Shown: positions 1 to 10,918, counted from the stretch's first letter. The stretch: 64,000 bases of DNA from Notospermus geniculatus (GCA_002633025.1 NMRB01000469.1:213760-277759), one strand, 5' to 3'. A program made the numbers and translations. Notes: generated by a model from the sequence alone, not told the origin.

Positions 1-384
1 TTGCACAACCGTGCCCGGAATGTGAACATTGGAGAGATCCATACATGAACTTGTAGAAAGAAAAAAACCCAGTGCGAAACCAATATGTCCTCCACCGTGA
101 GGTATGGAGGCCATAATAAGAGATACATGCATTCCTATGTCTACATGTTTTTGACGAATACAATTTGCAGTTAGATATACACACGGCAGTACGGTACATT
201 CATATATTCTGAGTTACTGACAACAACTACAAGAGATACACATACATAATGTATAATGATTACAATAAGAAGTCTGATAAAACATATTTTGTTACATTGT
301 TATTCTAAGAGTATGAAGAATACAATTTTCAATTACCGGTACATAATATTCTGAATGTGCATCCATGCCAATTAAGGAGAAAAT

Positions 385-712
385 CCAAAATAATGCGCGC
401 ACTTGAAAAATCGATATCTTTTCTATAAGAAAACGTACATATATGTAATCTAGGAAACTAAATGTAGGCCTTAAATATAAACCCATCTCCGTACCAAAAT
501 AATGCGCGCACTTGAAAAATCGATATCTTTTCTATAAGAAAACGTACATATATGTAATCTAGGAAACTAAATGTAGGCGTTAAATATAAACCCATCTCCG
601 TACCAAAATAATGCGCGCACTTGAAAAATCGATATCTTTTCTACAAGAAAACGTACATATATGTAATCTAGGAAACTAAATGTAGGCCTTAAATATAAAC
701 CCATCTCCGTAC
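385..712. repeat. Tandem repeat, three copies of a 109-bp unit
   Basis: Three nearly identical units begin at 385, 494 and 603, exactly 109 bases apart. Only isolated substitutions separate them, for example one C/G change in copy 2 and one T/C change in copy 3. Such low divergence points to recent duplication. Short open frames here are by-products of the repeat. The rest of 1-1400 is AT-rich DNA in which I see no gene. Confidence 0.95.
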
Positions 713-1443
713 AATCTGACACAAAAATACAATGTTAACTAATGTTATTAGTTAACTTTAATTAGAGCCCAAAATTTCATCTTCGGTTCAAAATTCTGAC
801 TCGTGGCTGTCGAATGCATTTCCGGATTATAGGCCATTACATAAAGACAATCAGTCTTCAGTTACATGTACCCGTTATAAACGGTAGGTATAAAAAAATA
901 CCATGATTCACATTTTCTAGAATACGTGAAGCTTCCACTCGTAGTCGAATATCACCAAAATCTCTCACTAAGCATCTAGAGGAATAAATTTACTACATCA
1001 GATTAAACAGGTAGTCATAAAAATCATCAATCAAGGCCTAGTTTCGATTACCATTGCAATTATAAATACGTATGAACATGTTAATGTACTCCTAGTGTAT
1101 CTGCGATCGACGAACACAATTTGCAATTGGAGAGAGATACGAAGATTTTTTTCTGAGGGTATAAAATACTATGTGTGGGCGTTGACTGAAGTTTATTGAT
1201 TACACACCTAGGCCCATATTTTCAAAGCTGTTTTAACGCTAAAATGCATTTTAGTCCAGCACTTGCATGCTTATAGAATGTAACAATAGGATCTTTTGTT
1301 CCCAGGACAGTTTTTCCTAGGACATTATTTCCCTTCACACCTGGTTCGACTCTCAACCGGGGCGATTTTTTTTCCAGCGTTTTTCGGCCCTGTCTCGTAC
1401 TTTTCTTTTTGCCTTGTCTTTTTACTGAAGCAATGACTTTTTA

Positions 1444-1753
1444 GGAAGCAATGTCTTCCACCTAAGAAACCCGATTTCTATTTCATATTCTTTACTTGTA
1501 TCTCCTTTATACATGTATGTGACCCCTCGCATAACATAAAACTGTTTGGGTTCGGAGATTGTTTTGGACTACTCGCAGGGTACTGATGGACGCCTCGTTA
1601 CATAGGCCATTGAACCATCTTTTTTAAAGAAGGGGATTTGGCCCAGTGGTTAAGTTGTGCTGGCGATTGATGCCTCATGCGAGGGTCCGTGGGTTCGAAT
1701 CTGGTAGGAAGCAATGTCTTTCACCTTAGAAACCCGATTTCTATTTCATAGTC
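1444..1753 (+). mobile_element. tRNA-derived SINE with duplicated body segment
   Basis: A polymerase III promoter is visible: A box TGGCCCAGTGG at 1639-1649 and B box GGTTCGAATC at 1692-1701, 43 bases apart, as in tRNA-derived SINE heads. The stretch does not fold into a complete tRNA that I can draw, so I call it a SINE rather than a tRNA gene. A body segment starting GGAAGCAATGTCTT follows the head at 1707-1753, and a near-identical segment lies alone at 1444-1490. That suggests two overlapping or tandem SINE copies. Confidence 0.6.
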
Positions 1754-2152
1754 TTTTTTTGCTGAAAATACATGTACTCTAAATCCACTGAACAAAATTA
1801 CCGAACGGTTCGGGAAAAAAATTAGCGGACGGCACATAGCCTAGTAAAATTGTCTAACAATGACTATTTTTTTAGGATGTTTGTCATTAAGAACGAGTAA
1901 AATCATGTTGCTTTGCCATCGTGCTGTACATAGCACATGACAAGCACACGGTATCCTAATCAATATGCATTGCTTGCCAAACAAGGACTATTTTCAGCTT
2001 TAGATAGCAAGCATGCTTGCCAAATAAGGACGAAAAAGTGAACTGTTTGGCAAGCATGCTTGCCGAATAACCAGGTGTGACATGGATCAAAGTCCCCCTG
2101 GAATCAAAGTCCGGTGTGACAGAGAGTCCATACTCCCCCTGGAATCTTAAGT

Positions 2153-2364
2153 CCGGTTTTATTGTTCAACGAGGGATTAGGATATATGGCTATAGAGACC
2201 GTGACCGTTCGAACATAGCCATACAGTAGCGGGCTAATTGTGCCCCAGCTTTCCATCCCTAGGACTTTCTCCTCTGGTACACCGGTCTTATTGTTCAGCG
2301 AGGGATTAGAATATATGGCTAGGGAGACCATGACCATTCGGATATAACCTAATAGCGGGCTATT
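2153..2364. repeat. Direct duplication of about 85 bp
   Basis: The segment beginning CCGGTTTTATTGTTCAACGA at 2153 returns with scattered changes at 2281-2362. Both copies end near the phrase TAGCGGGCTA. It is an old local duplication with no coding sense visible. Confidence 0.7.
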
Positions 2365-2511
2365 GTTCACGGACTCACTTGCATTCCTAGGACGTTGTTT
2401 CCTGTCACATCTGCCTAAAAATATTGTCCATCTATCGCGGTTTTCAAAGTTCAGTCGTTTCTCGATCGTTTGCAAACTGGTTCAGTGGAGCTACTACATC
2501 AACATGTCTTT

Positions 2512-2629
2512 GGGCCGTATTCTAGAAGCTTCCTTAAGTGTAAGGTCGACCTTTAGCTATTGTTTGCAGGGTAGAACACAAAAGATTAAGGTCAACCTTA
2601 CACTTAAGGAAGCTTCTAGAATACGGCCC
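2512..2629. mobile_element. Foldback element with ends GGGCCGTATTCTAGAAGC
   Basis: Left arm (2512 to about 2556) and right arm (about 2587 to 2629) are almost perfect inverted copies of over 40 bases, with a loop of about 30. The outer motif, GGGCC followed by a TATTC-like stretch, recurs in foldbacks at 37269-37379, 54868-55008 and 59063-59179, so this is a dispersed family of hairpin MITEs. No transposase is present. Confidence 0.8.
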
Positions 2630-2851
2630 TTTATCTATAATAAATGGTTTTGAAAAGGTCCCAGATTCACTTTTTTGGTTTCCACGTGATGAGCAATCAA
2701 TGATTAATTTTCCTTGTTCTAAAATTTTACGGGCGATGATTCATGTCAAATCACAAATGACGAATGAAAAATGACTATCACCATTGAAAACCGCATTGTA
2801 GATAGACATTCCCAAGTATTAGTATCATTAGGTGTACATACATACATCCTA

Positions 2852-2875
2852 CTTTTTTGTAGTGGAAGCGCAACT
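2852..2875. repeat. Solo terminus of the 21.1-21.6 kb TIR element
   Basis: The phrase TTTTTTGTAGTGGAAGCGCA matches the right terminus of the element ending at 21590. No second end is visible nearby, so this is probably a remnant. Confidence 0.55.
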
Positions 2876-3003
2876 AAAGCCAACGAAAAATATTAGACAT
2901 AGAATCGACAACGTGAACATCGCCTATCGTTTAGTTTTATATCACATGCACATCGAGTCGTCAGTTATGTTGTTAAACAGCCCTCATCAACCCAGTCTCC
3001 TTG

Positions 3004-4197
3004 CTAACCAGGGTAAAGGAGCTCTCCACATTCTTTGCACGGAGGGCCTCTATTTGGTCCGCAGTAACCGTCGTGGTTGCCGTCATCCTCACCAAACTTT
3101 TTGCCGCAGTACACCAATCCGGTCCATCCTTGCCATTTTCCCAACGCATCTATCTTTCCGCTTTTGCTGGTTTTGAGAACGCGACAAGCCGCGCAGTTTG
3201 CCCAGTTGCGTGGACCGCATACATCGTCGGTGTGAGCCCACTTTATCACATCTTTCTCAGCATCGGTAAAGAAAGGCCGGCCGCAGTAGTAGAGACCGGT
3301 GTCAGACTTTTCTGTGTTTGGGTTGTATTTCTCGTGAGCCACAGGGCGGTAAAGAATGTTCAGTCCTACCTTGTCTAACTCGCTGAGAACTTGGCACCGT
3401 TCGTCTCCCGTCTTGGTTTTCCAGACAAAGTCACCATCTGGCTTTCGCTTCAGGTTGCAATCGATAGGATACATCATAATACTGTGCGGATCAAACCTGG
3501 TGAGACCCATAATTTTCTGCTGTACCCAATACTGCCTCTGCTTGTTGGGAGGGAGATCGTGAATATCATACTCTATGTACTGTTTGCCATCCCTTCTCTT
3601 GTGTTCGTGGTCGAATCCCAAGGCGTGCATCAGTTCGTGAATGGCCGTCCCGCGCTTGGCTGCCTCGCGCCAGGTTCTCTCCAACGACACTTCAGTCACG
3701 TCCCCGTCACGTCCGCTGCTAAGAATAATATTACCACATGTCCACGCTCCATCATCTTCATTACCATGGACCCAAATCTTGGCAGCCGATTTGGTGTTGA
3801 CTTCATACAGATGTAGACCCGGTGCTGCGAAATTGAGTACTTCCATTGCATCTCGCACGGGAGACATCCAACTGCTATGAAGGCGGGAACTGTCAATAAA
3901 TACAGGCGCCTGAACACGCTGGGAACCAAGTTCCTGGTTGCTTTGAATTCGGTAGTATTTTACACATCCGAATCTAGGATCGTGAGCATCTTTGACATCC
4001 ATTTCCTTTAATGCTTGTATCATTCCCGGACTGACGTGTTCTCTTTCAGCAGCTACGTAGATGGTGCCTTCATGAACAGCAGCTCCGCCACACATATCTA
4101 GCGGGTCAGCGTTTATAAACGGGACAATGTAATCTAGCGGGTCAGCGTTTATACTCGCTTCCCGTACCGGTTTGGATTCTTTCTTCAAACTAGCCAT
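3004..4197 (-). CDS. Astacin-family zinc metalloprotease with two C-terminal Cys modules
   Basis: Single-exon ORF of 397 codons. The astacin signature is clear: HELMHALGFDHEH at residues 187-199 gives the three zinc histidines and the catalytic glutamate, and the Met-turn SIMMYP is at 239-244. The catalytic domain spans roughly 90-285. Two short cysteine modules follow, about 301-339 and 360-391, each with YCG, then CGP, then C-x-x-C; I cannot name this module with confidence. Astacins are normally secreted, but no signal peptide or hydrophobic start is visible, and an in-frame stop lies 21 codons upstream of the chosen ATG. The N-terminus also carries a 22-bp internal duplication (INADPLD twice, residues 17-34). 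A leader exon, a retrocopy or an unusual non-secreted form are all possible. The family call is firm; activity is inferred. Confidence 0.9.
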   Translation of the reverse strand: MASLKKESKPVREASINADPLDYIVPFINADPLDMCGGAAVHEGTIYVAAEREHVSPGMIQALKEMDVKDAHDPRFGCVKYYRIQSNQELGSQRVQAPVFIDSSRLHSSWMSPVRDAMEVLNFAAPGLHLYEVNTKSAAKIWVHGNEDDGAWTCGNIILSSGRDGDVTEVSLERTWREAAKRGTAIHELMHALGFDHEHKRRDGKQYIEYDIHDLPPNKQRQYWVQQKIMGLTRFDPHSIMMYPIDCNLKRKPDGDFVWKTKTGDERCQVLSELDKVGLNILYRPVAHEKYNPNTEKSDTGLYYCGRPFFTDAEKDVIKWAHTDDVCGPRNWANCAACRVLKTSKSGKIDALGKWQGWTGLVYCGKKFGEDDGNHDGYCGPNRGPPCKECGELLYPG

Positions 4198-4357
4198 CTT
4201 TGAACGAGTGCGGAGCCTTGCTCGATTGGAAATGCGGCATACAATTTCAGGTTCACATTATATACATGTACAGTACAAGCAGGTCAACAATTCGGCATCG
4301 ATTTTTCAAGAGACTGTCCAATCTGCACAATCAAATTTATCACGGAGATTCCCCGTG

Positions 4358-4590
4358 GAAGTCTTCGGCAATTTCATTGGCCAATGCACCGCCTTCGGGC
4401 TGAACATAAATTATTCTAAGTTCCACCGTTACTGGGAAATCTGTTTAACTCGGCGATTGATTCCCCATTGAATTCTCTTCGGCAGTTTCATTGGCCAATT
4501 GATATGCCACGTTCTGGGCTGAACAGAAATTATTCCAGGTGCAACCGATACTGGGAAATCTATTTTTTATAGAACTCAGCGATTCGGGGT
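4358..4590. repeat. Tandem duplication, period about 118 bp
   Basis: Two diverged copies, each containing CTTCGGCA, TTTCATTGGCCAAT and later ACTGGGAAATCT, lie side by side just upstream of the astacin start. Confidence 0.7.
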
Positions 4591-4676
4591 AAACTGGGCG
4601 CCAAGAGAGACGCAACAGGCAAACATCGGCGAACGTAAGCACTTTTTGAACTGAATACAGTGTGGCTTAAAGGCCC

Positions 4677-4918
4677 GTCTACACGATCATACATTTGTTC
4701 AAAACATCATCATACATTGCATGATGATGTTCATGGACAGATGAAACATCATCATACAAGTTCATGATGCTGTTTTGAACAATGGATGATGAAATATGAT
4801 GATGTTCAAAATTTTAGCTGCATTGTGTAGACGAAAATCCACAACAAGCTTGGACATCATCATACATCATCATACAAATGTATGATGATGTTTTGAACAA
4901 ATGTATGATCGTGTAGAC
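4677..4918. mobile_element. MITE with perfect 40-bp terminal inverted repeats
   Basis: Bases 4677-4716 are the exact inverse of 4879-4918, starting GTCTACACGATCATACATTT. The 242-bp element is rich in ATGATG/CATCAT words inside. It has no coding capacity, so any transposase would act in trans. It lies between the astacin and GPCR genes. Confidence 0.9.
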
Positions 4919-5026
4919 AGACCTTTATAGTCCGTCACTTCAACAGTACTGCCCCCTGCAGTGTGTCGATATTTTTCGCATACTCTCTGAACTTAATCAC
5001 AGATGGCTGCTGTGTACCGATGTCGC

Positions 5027-8000
5027 TTATTCGAGTCGTAATATTTTATTAATGATTATCTTCCTGACGTCACTCCGATACTTCGATCCTCCGGCAACGC
5101 AGTAGAGGTAAAAATTTATCGCGTAGTTTGAGAGCGATAGGTTGGACGTGATCCAGAACATGGCGTCGTATCGAAGGTTCCAGTAACGGACACTCCTGTC
5201 GTAAAGCTCACCAAGTTCGGGAATCCCGTCTATCAACAACAGCGTCAACCTATACGGCATTGTTGTCATTACATATGCAAAACAGACGATAATCAACATC
5301 CGGTTTATATATCTCGTCTCGTTCTCGCGAGATTTGCTTCCGTCCGTTTGGTCGGCCGTATTTTTCGTCTGCTTTCTCCATTTTGTGGAACCTTTTAGTG
5401 TGATGATGATCCAAATGTTGCAGACGACAATGATGGCAAAAGGAAACAAAGATCCAACGCAGAGGTGATAAGTGACGACCAGGGCTTCGAGGTTAGGGTG
5501 GCCGCGGATGAGGACATACACCATCAGGGGTACTGGAGATATAAAAGTTTGGAAATCCCCCTTAGGCTATCGGGTATAACACAGATATTTGATCAATAGA
5601 CTATAGTACTGATTCTAGATTCTTCTAGCCCATCCAGATTGTTCTATAGGCTACACTGATTCTAGATTGTTCTATAGACTTCACTGGTTCTAGTTTGTTC
5701 TATAGACTTCACTGGTTCTAGTTTGTTCTATAGGCTACACTGATTCTAGCTTGTTCTATAGACTTCGCTGATTCCAGTTTGTTGTATAGGCTACACTGAT
5801 TCTAGCTTGTTCTATACACTTCACTGATTCTAGTTTGTTGTATAGGCTACACTGATTCTAGCTTGTTCTATAGACTTCACTCATTCTAGTTTGTTGTATA
5901 GGCTACACTGATTCTACATTGTTCTATAGACTTCACTGATTCTAGATTGTCCTATAGACTTCACTGATTCTAGTTTGTTGTATAGGCTACACTGGTAGAT
6001 TGTTCTATAGACTTCACTGATTCTAGCTTGTTCTATAGACTTCACTGATTCTTGTTTGTTTTATACGCTACACTAGTGATTCTAGATTGTTCTGTGGGCT
6101 ACTCTGGTTCTAAATTGTTCTATAGGCTATTGGTTCTACTAACAGAGTCCCAAAATTATTTCCTAAATTCCCTTTTCTCAAGGTATTTGCTATGACCATC
6201 GCTATTAGAAGTACAATGTACATGTATATCGGAAGATATCCTGCCGTTGTACTGAGCTCGACAGGGCAACCCCCTGCCAGGGAGTTTCAGAAATATCGTC
6301 CCTGAACAATGAAGAGTTCTGCTGCAGTCCATCAATTGCCCGGGAAAATTTTTCTGAGGCACTCGGCTCGTAGGAAGAAATCATTGATAACCAGAATGGA
6401 TATGAGATGCTAAGATCCAAGATGAGCATCATGATGATGTAGAACAGGACCGGATCCAGGATTGTCAGAAAGGGGGCGTAGCTCGACGGAGGCGGCGAGG
6501 ACCGAAAGCGCGAAACCAACACGGGGTGGTCTGGGGGTCCTCCCCAGAAAAATTTGAAAATTTAAGTGCTAGTTAGATGCATTTAGCCTAATTTTTTCTT
6601 GCCAAAAAACCATTGCTCTGCCAAAAAATAGGGGGCGTAGCCCCCCCCCCCCCCCGGATCCGGGCCTGTAGAAGACTTTGGTGTATTTTTATACATGTAT
6701 GTCGATAGCGCTCCACATGTCGTTGAACTTGATAATTTTGAACATCGTTATAGGGTATCGACACTCAAAAGATGGCAGCACAGGTGATTGATTTTGATTT
6801 ATCATTGATTATCACTGGGCTGCCGTCTAAGGCGTGGTGATCTCTTGCGTGGTACGCGGCCGTATTGGCGAAGTGGAGTTCGCATTTATGGGTACACTAG
6901 TACTGCTGCAAATCACCCCGAGTGATGTCGCAGCATTATAGGTGGCAGCACTGTCAGTCATCGGTTTATTCAGTAGTTTTGTCGTGCGATTCGAATATTG
7001 CGAACTCTCTTTGGTACAGAGCTTAAAGGAGCCCGGTATTTCCACTTTTTCTCGACAGCCGGCGCCACCATCGCCGTGCGCGCAACTCTTCAACCCCAGG
7101 GACTACTACGTTGTCGGCGAATGGACCCGCTATACTGGTAATTTTGTAATGGTTTTTTTGTAGTTCGTGTGGTGGCGCTAGATGGCTCCATCTGCATCGG
7201 CAGTCAAAATATCTCGTGCTTCATCAAACCTTACCCTCTTGTTTGTAAACGAAGAAAATATGAAGGTTTAACAGCAAAATGATCGAGTACGTGATCCCAA
7301 TGGCCTTCTTCGCCCGACCCGTGGTGCACAACCGGGCTGCCTGTAGCGGGAACCGTATGGCGATGACTCGATCTATGGACATCTGAGCAAGGGAGAGGCC
7401 GGAGAGTGCGCTGAAACTGTAGGTTGAATACCAACAGAATCTGAAGTGAAATATAAAAGGAATAGCAATGGGGAACCCGCTCACCGACAGGTCGGCGCTG
7501 CGAGCGCTTGTAACGAAACGACGTCATTGACGTCATTTTAGGTGTCATTGACGTCATGTTAGGTGCTGACGTTGCGTCATGAAAAAAATGCCTGTACATT
7601 TTTCTACAGGAAAAATGACAGGAAAGACGTTGCTTTTATCGCCATTGTATCCCTTCATTTTAAGAAAAAAAGGAATGAGATAAAAAGAAAATTTCATCCG
7701 CTACAAGATGATGTAAGTTTTACTGTCGGGCGACCAACACAAATGGTTTATTTTCACTGCAGAAATAAATGGAAATAACGTTAGAAAAAAAGACTTCGGT
7801 ACAAACGCTCGCAGCGCCACGTCGTGACGTTAGTGTGAGCAACTTTCCGCAACTCTTTACGCAAGGTTGAAGAATGGGCCAACCAGGAATTGAACTCGTA
7901 ACCCGTGTAGTGAGGTTTCGCAAATCTGACGACACACGAAGTCCGAAATACGAAATTGGACTTCATTTCCATGACGTGATGTATTTCAGGAGATGGTTGG

Positions 8001-9082
8001 TACCACAAACATCGCCTAGTGTAAGGGTCTTTTAGCGTATGACGTAGACTGATAAAGTTACGGTGCGATATTAAACTTTGAAATTTATCTTTCGTTGGCG
8101 ACTTCGTAGATACGATTTGGAAATTTAAAGATTCACGATGCATCATAGTGTCTTGTTCGTACATGATATGCTAAAAGACGCACTGGCAGCAGGGATATTT
8201 GTGGTAGCAACCATCTCAGAAATACATTAGATCCTAGAAATGCAAAGAGAGAAGACGCACGAATAAGTCAACACAACGTATAATAATGAATAGGAAGTCA
8301 ACTTCCAGAAATTCGGAAATTTTCGACCCCAACCGGGGTCTTCTTCAGGCTGGCACTTTTCCACACTGAAAAGTGGAAAAGTGCCAGCCTGAAGAAGACC
8401 CCGATTGGGGTCGAAAATTTGCGAATTTCTGGAAGTTGACTTCCTATTCATTATTAGATCCTAGAAATGAAGGTGGACTTCGTACTTCGTGTTTCGTCAG
8501 ATTTGCCAAACCTCACCAATGGCTCCCACCTGGAACCGAACCCGGAACTTCAGAGGTGACGGGCGCCGAGTGAGTGTGACGCTGTGATATCTCTCTGAGA
8601 ATGCCATGAGTTAAGCCCGTCTCACACGAGCGCCGAGTACGGCGTTAACTAGCGCATTTTGAAAACGCCGACAAGCGCACAATTTAGCGCATAGTTGATG
8701 CCGTGTGAACGCACGTCCTGCGTTTTCAAAACGCAGGCCCTGCGAATTTGAAAGCTACCAGTACTCACTGTAAAGGAGTTTCCCCAAGGCTCTCCCCAAC
8801 GATCCAGAACATCGTGGCCGCGCACGAACCGTGAAAAAGAAGCACAAGAAAGTCGGCAGCAGCAAGCGCGGCCATGTAAAGACAGGCTGCATTCTGGCGG
8901 TTGGCTTTCTGCAGGGAGATAACGAGCGCTAGGATGTTACCGGGTATTCCTAGCAGGACAACGAAAGCCCAGACATACTGCGTTGAAGCCTCGATGACGG
9001 CGACGAAGATCCGTATTGCGTAGCTGTCGGGCTGCGGGGAGGTGGCGGCGTTCAGAACTGTTGATGCCGGGACGGTCAACAT
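5027..9082 (-). CDS. Rhodopsin-family GPCR, orphan peptide-receptor-like, three coding exons
   Basis: Exons on the minus strand are 9082-8769, 7440-7235 and 5532-5027. All borders are GT/AG (donors GTGAGT and GTAAGG, acceptors CTTCAG and CTCCAG), the phases agree, and the sum is 1026 bases, that is 341 residues plus stop. TM1 is near residues 38-58 with GIPGN; TM2 near 66-90 with ALAAAD; the TM3 cysteine is residue 107 and the DRY equivalent is DRV at 128-130. TM5 to TM7 are in the last exon, with TM6 ending MPYR and a variant TM7 NPxxY (NYAINFYLY). The layout resembles FMRFamide-receptor-like orphan receptors; the ligand cannot be read from sequence. Extracellular loop 2 is short and lacks the usual cysteine partner, so an extra small exon may have been missed (an open stretch at 6205-6356 is a weak candidate). 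Confidence 0.85.
5600..6138. repeat. Minisatellite of about 30-bp units in a GPCR intron
   Basis: The theme GATTCTAG-TTGTTCTATAG-CTTCACT repeats about 18 times. Two variants alternate, one with TATAGACTTCACT and one with TATAGGCTACACT, giving a higher-order period near 60 bases. Copies differ by single bases. It lies inside the GPCR intron between 5533 and 7234. Confidence 0.9.
6445..6668. mobile_element. hAT-like MITE (CAGG-GCGGATCC family), 5-bp TSD TAGAA
   Basis: The element starts CAGGACCGGATCCAGG and ends GGATCCGGGCCTG. TAGAA sits immediately outside both ends (6440-6444 and 6669-6673), a perfect 5-bp target duplication. A poly-C run is internal. CAG-type ends with 5-bp duplications are what I know of the hAT5 group, so the class is inference. 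Related copies: 35582-35754, 37420-37564 and 61491-61854. Confidence 0.7.
6825..7205. repeat. Dispersed repeat sharing blocks with 52.6 and 54.7 kb
   Basis: The phrases AAAGGAGC-CGGTATT and CTTTTTCTCGACAGCCGG here also occur near 54660-54720, and GACTGCCGATG-AG-GGAGCCA recurs at 52680-52710. Boundaries are not clear. Open frames in it are not conserved as genes. Confidence 0.5.
7471..7836. mobile_element. MITE with GCGCTGCGAGCG ends
   Basis: Near both ends lies CGCTGCGAGCG followed by a TTGTA-CGAA motif in inverted orientation. The body includes a pairing of CTGTACATTTTTCTACAG and the phrase AAATGGAAATAACGTTAG. Diverged copies are at 59560-59940 (same orientation) and 52400-52620 (opposite). 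It sits at the upstream edge of GPCR exon 2. Confidence 0.7.
8228..8469. mobile_element. Palindromic head-to-head element flanked by 16-bp direct repeats
   Basis: Two arms of about 80 bases face each other around 8365. Each holds the core GACCCCAACCGGGGTC-like block next to GAAAATTT. The outer arm sequence (AATGAATAG) and the central loop are also palindromic but differ from those of sister copies at 28341-28495, 29940-30050 and 32630-32785. The phrase TTAGATCCTAGAAATG stands at both outer borders (8228 and 8453), resembling a target duplication. Confidence 0.8.
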
Positions 9083-9914
9083 CGTGTTTGACGTTTTCTG
9101 CCCGGTCTCGGAAAGACTGTAATTTGTTGCCTGCTGAACACCAACACCAAACCTTCGATGATTACCGAGTGCTCGTAGAATGGTGAATTCATACGTGTAG
9201 GCTAATCGTAATTTGACAAAAATCCATCTCTTGGTTAGGGAGAAATAGTGCTTTCAGTGACTTGCATTTGGCCCCCTCTAGTGGCAAAGTCAAGAATCAG
9301 ATTTCACCAAACTTTTATCTGTAAGTTGCTATAACCGAGAGGTACATGTGTACAAAGTTTCAACGCGATAGTTCAAACCGTTATCAAAATATAGCCCTTT
9401 GAAGATTTTCGCAAAACGCCCCCTGGAGGCCAAACTAGGAAACCGACCGTGCTCAAAATCGAACTCGACCTAGATCTTAGGTCCATATATACAGCCACCA
9501 AAGACCAAAAAGATTCGTCAAAAAATAAAGGCGCTAGAGCGCTAACAAACCAAAAGTTTGCGGACGTACCGCCGTACGGACTGACGCACGACAGACCACC
9601 ACTCATTGACCCCAACCACAGCTGAGCATAGCTGGCGTCAAGCTAGCCGCACATTCCTCATCCGCAATCAAGCCATCACGCACTTTCAAGCCGCACTTTT
9701 ACCCGGTTAGGTACTCGAACTATGGAATTCTTGGTCTATCTAAAATGTGGAATGGTCAAGCTAGCCGCATATTCTAGCCGCACTTTTTTCGGGAAAAGCT
9801 ATTGATTGAAAGAATTCGGGCGACCTCCGCTGGCAACTATTAAAGGGGAACTCCACCGACAGTATACTGGAAACAAAATCGTTACGTGCAAAACTTACTT
9901 TTTTAAAGGGACGA
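9083..9914. other. Intergenic stretch, no gene seen
   Basis: Upstream of the GPCR first exon. No open frame looks like a known protein. It includes short phrases seen in other intergenic parts, such as CCCCCTCTAGTGGC, but no clear element borders. Confidence 0.5.
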
Positions 9915-10525
9915 CAAATAAAATCGAGTTGTTTCTTTGTGTAGTTAGTTGCGTGATGTAGAGGAGGGTACCCACTACCCAACGACACCCAGCTGTAGCC
10001 CAGGTCATCTCGAATTTTCTAGCAATTTCGGTCTCAATAAGTATACGGGTGTGGTCTTTTCCGCCCGACACTCACTATTTAAATGGAAATTACTTGATAA
10101 AATCGAGTTGTTTCTTCACACGANTTAAATGGAAATTACTTGATAAAATCGAGTTGTTTCTTTACACGATTAGTTGCGTGATGTAGAGGAGGGTACCCAC
10201 TACCCAACGACACCCAGCTGTAGCCCAGGTCATCTCGAATTTTCTAGCAATTTCGGTCTCAATAAGTATACGGGTGTGGTCTTTTCCGCCCGACACTCAC
10301 TATTTAAATGGAAATTACTTGATAAAATCGAGTTGTTTCTTTACACGATTAGTTGCGTGATGTAGAGGAGGGTACCCACTACCCAACGACACCCAGCTGT
10401 AGGCCAGGTCATCTCGAATTTTCTAGCAATTTCGGTCTCAATAAGTATACGGGTGTGGTCTTTTCCGCCCGACACTCACTATTTAAATGGAATTACTTGA
10501 TAAAATCGAGTTGTTTCTTCCGGCC
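9915..10525. repeat. Tandem array of a 179-bp unit
   Basis: Three full units, marked by GATGTAGAGGAGGGTACCC at 9955, 10180 and 10359, plus partial units. The first interval is 225 rather than 179 because a 46-bp stretch around the N at 10124 is doubled. Copies are nearly identical. Open frames starting MRDVEEGTHY are just the repeat read through. Confidence 0.92.
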
Positions 10526-10918
10526 ACAATTATTTTATTTGTTGATTTACGGATTTTTTTCCTGGCAACCTCTGACAGGAGGGAGGAAAATCAAAATAAA
10601 AATTTTTTTTTTCATTTTTTTCATTTGGTTTCCGTGGAAATCCTGACATGATAGTGCAAAATAAATAGTAATTATTTGATTATTTTTATTACATCTAACA
10701 GGCGGATATGAAAAAAATAAAAATGTACGAAAAGATAATAAAGTTCATGATCTGGCAAAATAATAAAGCATTTTTTTCCATTATTTTTTATTTTCATTGA
10801 TAGGATAATTAGTTTGTGGGCGGAGGCAAAAAAATAATGCCATTTTTTCAATTATTTTTGTTTTCCAAAACCAGAAAAAAGAAGTCCGTAAAACAAGAAA
10901 TAAAATAAGTGTCGCCTT
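10519..10918. mobile_element. PIF/Harbinger-like MITE, AT-rich body
   Basis: The left end GGCCACAATTATTTTATTT and the inverse of the right end agree over about 32 bases at roughly 80 percent. The body is alternating A and T runs around short GG/CC blocks. It is a diverged relative of the elements at 48148-49046 and 55362-56042. The 3-bp duplication is readable only on the right (TTA), because the left lies in the 179-bp array. Confidence 0.6.

Noticed and set aside
3001-3880. Several plus-strand frames of 68-141 codons opposite the astacin
   Set aside because: They are antisense shadows of a real coding exon and show no features of their own.
6205-6356. Candidate extra GPCR exon
   Set aside because: The acceptor is acceptable but the donor is poor, it adds no loop cysteine, and the three exons already join in frame without it.
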